Shown here piece by piece: positions 1 through 5,345 of a stretch of 5,345 nt of DNA (positions within the stretch are counted from its first letter, which is position 1; the number at the start of each line of letters is the position of its first letter). A program made the translations under genes and the position numbers. A model generated the notes under the pieces. That model saw only the letters and a program-made list of their open reading frames with translations, searched no databases and was not told where the DNA came from. The stretch spans positions 1 to 5,345 of the forward strand of contig JAOZTO010000200.1 in the NCBI GenBank assembly GCA_029942265.1, read 5' to 3'. Source of the DNA: Desulfocapsa sp. (GTDB lineage Bacteria; Desulfobacterota; Desulfobulbia; Desulfobulbales; Desulfocapsaceae).

Positions 1-712
1 CTATCATATATGTTGCCATGGGTTGGGGATAATACTTTCTTATAAGCCACAGAGTATTTCTAGTAGGGTAATAGACGCGACGCCAGCCACCTCTTGCACT
101 TAGAACACCTCTGTGTATTACTCGGCATTCGGGATGGTAGTAAATTTCCATCCCTTCCATTCTGACTTTAAAGCTCACGTCAATTTCATTTTGATAAATA
201 AAAAATTCTCCTGGATACCAGTCAATTTTTTCAAAAAGATCTCTTCGTATTGCAAAACCGCATCCTATGAAAAAAGGAGATATCCCGTACTTATGTTCTT
301 GGGGAAGATGCCACTTCCATTGGGGTATGCCGGCAGGAGTCTCGATATGACAGGCAATTACTCCTATCTGTGTGTTTTCGTCAAGCAGTGAAATCAACAG
401 ATCAAGGGTCTTTATGGTATGGGGACAAGAATCATCATCAAGGACTAGAATATACTTACCCACAGCAAGTTTAAAACCTTCGTTATACCCGGAAATCCCA
501 CCATTATCTGGTAACAGGAGTGAAGTAATTGAGCTTTGTTTCTGTAAAAACTCAGCTGTTCCATCTTTGGAGTTATTATCGACTGCTATGATTTCAATGT
601 CAGAACGCCCTTCTGTCATTGCAAGTAGTCGCTCAACTGTGTAGCGAGTTTCTTCCAGACGATTAAAGTTGAGAAAAACGATGCTCAATTTGATTTGTGT
701 TGATATTGCCAT
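1..712 (-). CDS. Family 2 glycosyltransferase, C-terminus cut by window edge
   Basis: A GT-A fold glycosyltransferase that probably adds a sugar from a nucleotide-sugar donor to a growing surface glycan at the cytoplasmic face of the membrane. The visible 237 residues start MAISTQIKLSIVFLNFNR, the usual first beta strand of the family. Further marks are AVDNNSKDGT (about 44-52), LPDNGGISGYNEGF (about 67-80, the nucleotide-binding stretch of COG1216-type enzymes), the metal-binding DDD at 92-94, FFIGCGFAIRRDLFEKI (about 147-163) and a late HRG...YYPTRNTLWLIRKYYP segment typical of rhamnosyltransferase-like members. Family members are commonly around 300 residues, so roughly 60 are probably missing. 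The ATG at 712 lies 19 bases after the glf stop and has no clear Shine-Dalgarno, only an A-run, so translational coupling to glf is likely. The frame stays open upstream to a TTG inside glf, an alternative but weaker start. Family assignment is firm. The sugar is unknown; galactofuranose is a guess from the neighbour. Confidence 0.92.
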   Translation of the reverse strand, partial: MAISTQIKLSIVFLNFNRLEETRYTVERLLAMTEGRSDIEIIAVDNNSKDGTAEFLQKQSSITSLLLPDNGGISGYNEGFKLAVGKYILVLDDDSCPHTIKTLDLLISLLDENTQIGVIACHIETPAGIPQWKWHLPQEHKYGISPFFIGCGFAIRRDLFEKIDWYPGEFFIYQNEIDVSFKVRMEGMEIYYHPECRVIHRGVLSARGGWRRVYYPTRNTLWLIRKYYPQPMATYMI

Positions 713-731
713 ATTTTTTTTGGTAAGGAAC

Positions 732-1889
732 TCAGGCAAATTTATGTTCAAAAACTTCCAAAGCACGGGCAACCATATCATCCATATCGTAATAACGATA
801 TTCCGCCAAACGGCCAAGGAGGGTTATTTGAGGAAACTGTACAGCAAGCTCTTTGTACTGATTATATCGTGAAACATTTTCATCTTTAAACACTGGATAA
901 CATGGATTTTCATCTTCATTGGCGACCCCTTTGTAATCTCTTGGATACTCCCTTAAAAGGGTGGTGTTCTTTGTCTGTAGGTCGTGTATCCATTTAAACT
1001 CGGTTATACGAGTAAAATCATAGTTATTGGGATAATTAACGGTGGCAACTTCCTGGAAGTATTCTTTCTGAAGAGTTTTAAAACTAAAATCAATGGTGCG
1101 ATAGGGTAATTCTCCAAATGTAAAAGAAAACAACTCATCTATCATACCCGTAAAAATAAAATCGCCGCTAAAATCATTACCAAAAAGAGCAACTGTTCCC
1201 GATTTTGCATCGACCGACACAATATCATTATAGTTGGTGTTCAGCATAAGGTGAATATTAGGATGATCGAGAATACTCTGAAACATCTTTGTATAACCAT
1301 GTGTAGGAACAACTTGATACGTATCCTGAAAATACCGATCATCACGAGACACAAAAACGGGAACCCGGCTCATTACTTCTGAGGATATTTCATCTGGTGA
1401 ACATCCCCACTGTTTTGCTGTATAGTTTACGAACACTTTGTCGTAAATAAAATCAGCAAGTACTTTCAACTCAGCGTCATCGGTCTGTGTTAATTCGAGA
1501 ATAGGAACTTTCATTCCAAAACCAAATCGTGCTATAAGTTTCTTCTCAAGAGATTCGGCCATACTTTTAGGAAAAAGCATTTCCAACGCATTGAGATTAA
1601 AAGGGAGTGGAACCTTTTGCCCGTCTATAACTGCAAGGACATGATGCTGATACTCACTCCAGTCGGTAAACTGATTAAGGTAGCTAAAGACTTCCTTATT
1701 AGATGTATGAAAAAGATGGGGCCCATACTTGTGAACGAGTACACCGTTTTCATCGTATGAATCGTAGCAGTTACCAGCAATATGTTGTCGCTTTTCTACA
1801 AGCAACACTTTTTTATTATTGACGCTAGCCAATTGTCTTGCCAACACTGATCCAGCAAAACCTGCCCCCACAACTATTGTATCAAACAT
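732..1889 (-). CDS. glf: UDP-galactopyranose mutase
   Basis: A cytoplasmic FAD enzyme that interconverts UDP-galactopyranose and UDP-galactofuranose, the donor for galactofuranose in surface polysaccharides. It has 385 residues, normal for bacterial Glf. Visible motifs are the Rossmann GAGFAG at 8-13 with acidic E32 for the FAD ribose, KRQHIAGN (33-40), HKYGPHLFHT (53-62), YTAKQWG (156-162), the mobile-loop region RVPVFVSRDDRYF (175-187), YRTIDF (263-268), FTRITE with R294 (292-297), REYPRDY (313-319) and the FAD-binding end LLGRLAEYRYYDMD (357-370). R294 matches the second catalytic Arg of the family (Arg280 in the Klebsiella enzyme). At the place of the first catalytic Arg (Klebsiella Arg174, in LPVRFNYDDNYF) this protein has F179, with R182 three residues later, so the loop may supply its Arg from a shifted position. 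The ATG start has an AAGGT ribosome binding site 7 bases upstream. It precedes the glycosyltransferase by 19 bases and is probably co-transcribed with it. Confidence 0.97.
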   Translation of the reverse strand: MFDTIVVGAGFAGSVLARQLASVNNKKVLLVEKRQHIAGNCYDSYDENGVLVHKYGPHLFHTSNKEVFSYLNQFTDWSEYQHHVLAVIDGQKVPLPFNLNALEMLFPKSMAESLEKKLIARFGFGMKVPILELTQTDDAELKVLADFIYDKVFVNYTAKQWGCSPDEISSEVMSRVPVFVSRDDRYFQDTYQVVPTHGYTKMFQSILDHPNIHLMLNTNYNDIVSVDAKSGTVALFGNDFSGDFIFTGMIDELFSFTFGELPYRTIDFSFKTLQKEYFQEVATVNYPNNYDFTRITEFKWIHDLQTKNTTLLREYPRDYKGVANEDENPCYPVFKDENVSRYNQYKELAVQFPQITLLGRLAEYRYYDMDDMVARALEVFEHKFA

Positions 1890-1895
1890 ATTAAT

Positions 1896-1900
1896 ACCTT
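1896..1900 (-). promoter_or_regulatory. Ribosome binding site of glf
   Basis: On the minus strand AAGGT occurs 6-7 bases before the ATG at 1889. It is the only clear Shine-Dalgarno-like sequence at a start in this window and supports the chosen glf start. The starts at 712 and 4147 have no comparable site. Confidence 0.6.
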
Positions 1901-1966
1901 AATCCATAACAGCTATCATTAATTGTACAGTCATCCAACACAAAATCTGAGGTATTTTATTCTATA

Positions 1967-1981
1967 TTGTAATTATTACAA
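1967..1981. repeat. Perfect 7-1-7 inverted repeat (possible operator)
   Basis: TTGTAAT-T-ATTACAA is a perfect palindrome with 7-base arms around one central base, lying 78 bases before the glf start. Short AT-rich dyads of this size near a promoter are often binding sites for dimeric regulators; that role is inference. It is also compatible with chance in an AT-rich region. Confidence 0.4.
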
Positions 1982-1996
1982 GAGGATATTTTCCTC
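1982..1996. repeat. Short hairpin GAGGA-5 nt-TCCTC next to the palindrome
   Basis: A perfect 5-base stem with a 5-base loop starts at the base immediately after the TTGTAAT palindrome, so two 15-base dyads lie end to end. On the minus strand the hairpin is not followed by a T-run, so it does not look like an intrinsic terminator. The stem is short and may be fortuitous. Confidence 0.25.
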
Positions 1997-2025
1997 AAGG
2001 CAGCCACTCATTTTCATCCAAGTCA

Positions 2026-2043
2026 CCCCCATCCCCCTTCCCC
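2026..2043 (-). other. G-rich run (G4-AA-G5-AT-G5)
   Basis: The minus strand, which is the sense strand of the transcripts here, carries three closely spaced G runs of 4, 5 and 5 bases, starting about 35 bases after the stop of the TIGR03032/GNAT gene. It stands out against AT-rich surroundings. A canonical intramolecular G-quadruplex needs four runs of at least three, so only a reduced or intermolecular form would be possible. No function is assigned. Confidence 0.35.
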
Positions 2044-2077
2044 GTTATCAAAATCACACATATGCCGGTGCTTATTT

Positions 2078-4147
2078 TTAGAAATCATCCCGATTCTGAA
2101 CAAAATGTCGATTCTCGGGTAAGCTCCTCGTACAATACTTCGTTTCAACCGCAGAAAGCAGGTAGGGAACAATCCTGCGGTTAGTCAAGTTTCGGCCGGC
2201 ATTATTTCCAGCATTAATCATAAAAATGAAAAAAGGTATCTTGAGTTTGATTTGATTACAAATCGCAGTAGCCAGCAGGTTCAAGCCACAGGCCGCATGG
2301 CGATGCCCAGGTTCTATAAACAAGCAGGTGTACTGTACGGTATCCTCTTGAGTTCGATGGGTTACAAGCCATCCAATAAGATGACCGTTTTTTCGAAGAC
2401 CAAAACTCGTCGACCATACTATCCGCTCCTCTTCCTGGAATGGAGTCAGAAAGGGAGGATAGTCCGTTCTATCCAAGATCTGTTGTCGTTCTTCATCGCT
2501 AATTTCTGCCCAAGGAAAAATCGAAAATTTTGCTGGAAGTTTATTCTTTTGTACCCACGGTGCCTTAGATATGTGTTCAATGTCAGTTCGACACTGCAAA
2601 CTATGTAAAACCGGTTCCGACCAATGACATTTCCTCAATATACGCTCCAATTGTGCACATGCCCTCCAGTTAGTTCTATACTGCACGGAAAGGGCTGTCA
2701 CACTCTGTTCGCACATCTGTTGTTCCATATCTCTAATCAGACGGGTGCCAAAGCCCTGTTTACGACAAGAGGAACGCACCATAAAGGAAATGAGAAAAGC
2801 TGTGCCATCATTCCCAATTTCTGCCACAGCCATACCCACGAGTTGATTGTTATCGATTAGTAAACTACAGTACAGAGGTTCATGTAATTGCTGGGCCGCT
2901 AATCTCTTAGTAATAGAAGGATATGTCAAACCTGCATATTTATCCACCACCTCCTGACTGCTCAGAATTAGACGCATCACAATAACTCGCTGAGATACAG
3001 TGGAGGGTGTTTCATTCGACATTTTCGAGATATCAGTATTGTTGGAAGAATCATTCTTCGCCGTACTCAGAATGTGCCGAACAATCTGGGACTGATCAGT
3101 AAACGTAATAGTGTGCTTTACCTGATCATTTACGAATCCTAGTAAGCTTGGACAACGAACACCGGACAAAACCTGCACATCGTAAAGTTCTGTAACCAAT
3201 CCTCCTTCAAAACGTAACCAGTGCACAGTCATACCAGTTTCAAGATCAATAACCATGATCCCACAAACTGCATCTACCCCACTCCCTGTTAGAGATTTAT
3301 CCAATGGGAGGCCACTAAACACATTTTCGTAACGTGGTAACGACAAAGCAACCAGCGCAAAATGATCATGGAAGGCAAGACCACGCAAGTACCCAGGACA
3401 AAATGTAAGAGGGTTAAATTGACCATTGCGACAATCCACATGACCCAGTTCGCCAGTTCCCGCATTTAACACCCAGAGTTTACCACGATACAATCTTGGT
3501 GAATGGGGCATAGAGAGAAAATCGCTAATAATCTCATTACTATCAATATCGATCAATATCCCCCCTTTATTGCGATGGGCACGCCATCCGGCAGCCACAT
3601 CGGAACGACTGACAGCAGTCACGTACCTAGGTTGATCATTTTCCATGGCCAACCCATTAAGGTGGCAGCGGTCTTCAGGTAATAAACGGGAAATAAACGA
3701 TGGTTTCCAGACCACATCAAAGCTGTGTCTGTCACTGATTGTTGCCAGGCAACTGTAGAGGGTGTTTACAAACAGAGGACGCTGTTTGTTGTTGAGGCTC
3801 AAGTCATGGACATCAAGATCACCGATTGTATATCCTACACGAGGCACAAAAAGGCAGTCATATCCTTTATCAACTTCTGCAGTTTCTAGGATATTATCCA
3901 ATTGCCACACCTGAAAGCGAGTGGCTAAGAACAAGCGATTGGACTCTACATGCAATCCCATGGGACGATCAAATAGCCTTTCAAAAGTAGAAAGAGTATT
4001 ATCCGGTTTCAGTCCTATCAAAAAAAGGCGATTGGTCTGGTAAGTGGTAAGGCCAATACTGATTTTATGGGTGTCAAGAAATTCAAGAAAATGCGGAGAA
4101 GAGGTGATTTCAACTTTTCTACAAGATTGATGAGCTGTTTTCTCCAT
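2078..4147 (-). CDS. TIGR03032-type protein fused to two GNAT acetyltransferase-like domains
   Basis: A 689-residue protein of unknown substrate. Residues about 15-355 carry the hallmarks of TIGR03032 (DUF4915, probably a beta-propeller-like fold): GLTTYQ (32-37), RPMGL (61-65), CHLNGLAM (161-168), GGILIDID (195-202), MPHSPRLYRGKLWVLNAGTG (213-232), PGYLRGLAF (251-259) and ELYDVQVLSG (320-329). A Ser/Asn/Thr-rich linker (about 361-385) follows. The first GNAT domain (about 386-520) has strand FLISFMVRSS and a canonical acetyl-CoA loop R462-x-x-G465-x-G467. The second (about 540-680) starts FSIFPWAEIS, has GLRKNGHLIGWLVTHR (583-598) and a weaker loop R616-x-x-A619-x-G621 in CLFIEPGHRHAACGLNLL. 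There is no signal peptide or membrane segment, so it is probably cytoplasmic. The ATG at 4147 is the first Met after an in-frame stop and has no clear Shine-Dalgarno; the next Met is residue 63, inside the conserved domain. It follows the repeat gene by 18 bases, likely in one transcript. An acyl-transfer role is inferred; the TIGR03032 role is not known to me. Confidence 0.88.
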   Translation of the reverse strand: MEKTAHQSCRKVEITSSPHFLEFLDTHKISIGLTTYQTNRLFLIGLKPDNTLSTFERLFDRPMGLHVESNRLFLATRFQVWQLDNILETAEVDKGYDCLFVPRVGYTIGDLDVHDLSLNNKQRPLFVNTLYSCLATISDRHSFDVVWKPSFISRLLPEDRCHLNGLAMENDQPRYVTAVSRSDVAAGWRAHRNKGGILIDIDSNEIISDFLSMPHSPRLYRGKLWVLNAGTGELGHVDCRNGQFNPLTFCPGYLRGLAFHDHFALVALSLPRYENVFSGLPLDKSLTGSGVDAVCGIMVIDLETGMTVHWLRFEGGLVTELYDVQVLSGVRCPSLLGFVNDQVKHTITFTDQSQIVRHILSTAKNDSSNNTDISKMSNETPSTVSQRVIVMRLILSSQEVVDKYAGLTYPSITKRLAAQQLHEPLYCSLLIDNNQLVGMAVAEIGNDGTAFLISFMVRSSCRKQGFGTRLIRDMEQQMCEQSVTALSVQYRTNWRACAQLERILRKCHWSEPVLHSLQCRTDIEHISKAPWVQKNKLPAKFSIFPWAEISDEERQQILDRTDYPPFLTPFQEEERIVWSTSFGLRKNGHLIGWLVTHRTQEDTVQYTCLFIEPGHRHAACGLNLLATAICNQIKLKIPFFIFMINAGNNAGRNLTNRRIVPYLLSAVETKYCTRSLPENRHFVQNRDDF

Positions 4148-4165
4148 TCGTAACGTTAGGTACTT

Positions 4166-5345
4166 TTATTTCCTAGTAAAAGCTGGAATAAACATTCCCC
4201 AAGGGAAACATGATTTCCGATAATACCAGATTTTACCATTATAAGCTCCGACGAATAATTCAACAACTTGATCCCCGTCAATATCAGCAAAGATAGGACT
4301 ACTTGCAGAGCCAGTATCAAATCCATTCATTGGATTATTCTCATCAGTCCGTTCTGTGAACACAGCTATACTCTGTGTTCCGGTATTTTCATAATATTTC
4401 AGTTCACCTGAATATTCACCAATAACAGCATCAAAATCTCCATCACCATCAATATCTATGAACGTTGGTTTACTGGTGTCTCCGACATCAACACCATTGA
4501 AAGGATTTCCAACCAAAGAAAAACGAAAATTTGGTGTATCGCTGGTTCCACTATTCTTGTAATAGTTGATATTCCCATCAGACTCACCGACAAAGGCATC
4601 CATGTCGCCGTCACCATCAATATCAACAAAACTGGGATGACTCCGACGTCCAACGTCAATTCCATCAAAAAGATTATCGGCATCAAATTGTTGAGTAAAA
4701 ACCGGTTCAATCATAGTACCTGTATTTTTATAATAATTAATATTTCCGTTATCTTCACCAATAAAGCAATCCACGTCACCGTCATTATCGATATCGACAA
4801 AAGTAGGGGTACTATTTCTTCCGACACCAACCCCATCAAAAGGATTATCGTCGCCTATTTTACTGGTGTAAGCTGGAATATTCATGGAACCAGTATTTTC
4901 AAAATAAAAAATTCTCCCCGATTTTGCACCAACAAAAGCATCAAGATCACCGTCTCCATCAATATCGACCAGACTAGGGCTACTCCATGTTCCTACGTAA
5001 ACCTCTGCTAAAATGGCGTCACTATCCGACCACTTCTCCATATTTGCGATTTGGGCAGATCCCGTATTTTTAAAAGCTACTACAGTTCCTGCACTTTCCC
5101 CAATAAAAGCATCAGAATCACCATCACCATCAATATCTGCAAAATCCGGGCTGGAATGTTCTCCAACATCAACACTGTTAAAGAGATTATCAACGCCTAA
5201 TTTTTCAATAAAATCCGAGGCAATATTATTGCCAATATTTTCATAAAAGGCAACAATTCCATGCCCCGCACCAGCAAAAACATCAAAATCACCATCATTA
5301 TCAATATCGACAAAACTAGGTTGAGCATACTTCCCTGGAAATAAA
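4166..5345 (-). CDS. FG-GAP/VCBS-type calcium-loop repeat protein, N-terminus outside window
   Basis: The visible 392 residues are almost entirely tandem repeats. Each unit follows the plan F-x-G-x-DVG-x-x-S-x-P-x-F-x-DIDGDGD-x-DAFVGE-x-x-G-x-I-x-YYKNTGT. Loops of the form D-x-D-x-D-G-D are known calcium sites in FG-GAP/VCBS (PF13517-like) beta-propeller blades, and such proteins are usually exported, with adhesive, carbohydrate-binding or structural roles. Six loops are intact; the last (DIDGDQVVE) has lost key acidic residues. The frame is open from the stop at 4166 right to the window edge, so the ATG at 5041 is an internal Met of a repeat unit, not a start. Signal peptide and start lie outside the window. 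The C-terminus ends in SCFPWGMFIPAFTRK, with no sorting motif that I recognise. The gene probably shares a transcript with the TIGR03032/GNAT gene 18 bases downstream. Repeat class is firm; location and ligand are inferred. Confidence 0.9.
   Translation of the reverse strand, partial: LFPGKYAQPSFVDIDNDGDFDVFAGAGHGIVAFYENIGNNIASDFIEKLGVDNLFNSVDVGEHSSPDFADIDGDGDSDAFIGESAGTVVAFKNTGSAQIANMEKWSDSDAILAEVYVGTWSSPSLVDIDGDGDLDAFVGAKSGRIFYFENTGSMNIPAYTSKIGDDNPFDGVGVGRNSTPTFVDIDNDGDVDCFIGEDNGNINYYKNTGTMIEPVFTQQFDADNLFDGIDVGRRSHPSFVDIDGDGDMDAFVGESDGNINYYKNSGTSDTPNFRFSLVGNPFNGVDVGDTSKPTFIDIDGDGDFDAVIGEYSGELKYYENTGTQSIAVFTERTDENNPMNGFDTGSASSPIFADIDGDQVVELFVGAYNGKIWYYRKSCFPWGMFIPAFTRK
4170..5345 (-). repeat. 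Tandem 171-bp coding repeat, seven units visible
   Basis: The first Asp codon of the calcium loop recurs at 5306, 5135, 4964, 4793, 4622, 4454 and 4283. The spacings are 171 bases (57 codons) five times and 168 bases (56 codons) once. The nucleotide core resembles atcaccatcaccatcaatat on the plus strand, with silent and coding differences between units, so the array is not freshly duplicated. It continues past the right edge. Seven visible blades already equal one complete seven-bladed propeller; the true number is unknown. Confidence 0.9.

Larger units (their letters stand above)
1890..2077. other. 188-base intergenic region upstream of glf
   Basis: This is the only sizeable gap between genes in the window. 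In transcription order it holds a G-rich run, two adjacent inverted repeats, an AT-rich stretch and the glf ribosome binding site. A promoter for glf is expected here or further upstream. The AT-rich part contains TATAGAAT on the minus strand (around 1966-1959), a fair -10 candidate, but I see no well-placed TTGACA-like -35, so no promoter is called. I see no strong GC-rich hairpin followed by a T-run after the stop at 2078, so read-through transcription from the upstream genes into glf remains possible. Confidence 0.4.

Noticed and set aside
113..644. Two overlapping plus-strand open frames (about 90 codons each).
   Set aside because: They lie antisense to the family 2 glycosyltransferase, whose minus-strand frame shows family motifs throughout; the plus-strand products resemble nothing I know.
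669..872. Plus-strand open frame of 67 codons.
   Set aside because: It lies antisense to the end of glf and the start of the glycosyltransferase and has no family features.
1976..1996. Hairpin at 1982-1996 as a rho-independent terminator.
   Set aside because: The stem has only 5 pairs and no T-run follows on the minus strand.
1976..2032. Mini-ORF of 18 codons on the minus strand (MGVTWMKMSG...), directly after a GGGGG run.
   Set aside because: Too short to support, and the G run abuts the ATG with no ribosome-binding spacing; no recognisable product.
2252..2860. Two plus-strand open frames antisense to the GNAT region.
   Set aside because: The minus-strand frame is uninterrupted for 689 codons and carries recognisable domains; the plus-strand products have no family features.
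4203..4217. Inverted repeat GGAAA-CATGA-TTTCC near the end of the repeat gene.
   Set aside because: A 5-base stem inside coding sequence is expected by chance, and no T-run or other signal accompanies it.
5039..5041. ATG as the start of the repeat protein.
   Set aside because: The same frame continues upstream without a stop to the window edge and encodes two more complete calcium-loop units, so this Met is internal.
4456..5246. Open frames on the plus strand (4637-5011, 5013-5246) and in another minus frame (4456-4710) within the repeat gene.
   Set aside because: The repeated DNA has the same composition in every unit, so stop codons are scarce in several frames. Only the frame giving D-x-D-x-D-G-D loops makes sense.

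Overview
The window comes from a bacterial genome of about 40% GC (estimated by eye). Four protein genes lie in the same direction, all on the minus strand, so transcription runs from the high coordinates towards base 1. Both ends are cut: the most upstream gene (right edge) lacks its 5' end and the most downstream gene (left edge) lacks its 3' end. No tRNA, rRNA, CRISPR array, transposase or insertion-sequence end is visible. The taxon cannot be fixed from this sequence. The gene types (calcium-type FG-GAP/VCBS repeats, a TIGR03032 protein, cell-surface sugar genes) suggest a Gram-negative environmental bacterium, but that is an inference.

Layout in transcription order: (1) 5345-4166, the C-terminal 392 residues of a repeat protein with seven visible units, each centred on an Asp-rich D-x-D-x-D-G-D loop and spaced 57 residues apart. 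(2) 4147-2078, a 689-residue protein that joins a TIGR03032-type domain to two GNAT acetyltransferase-like domains. It begins 18 bases after gene 1 and in the same reading frame. (3) A 188-base non-coding gap (2077-1890) with two adjacent inverted repeats and a G-rich run. (4) 1889-732, UDP-galactopyranose mutase (glf). (5) 712-1, a family 2 glycosyltransferase that runs off the left edge.

The glf/glycosyltransferase pair is readily explained: UDP-galactopyranose is converted to UDP-galactofuranose, and a nearby transferase builds a surface polysaccharide. This suggests the window lies in or beside a polysaccharide locus. Genes 1 and 2 form a separate tight pair whose function is not known to me. 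The most notable points are the TIGR03032-GNAT-GNAT architecture, the single in-frame stop separating it from the repeat protein with no clear ribosome binding site for the second gene, and the eroded last repeat just before that stop.
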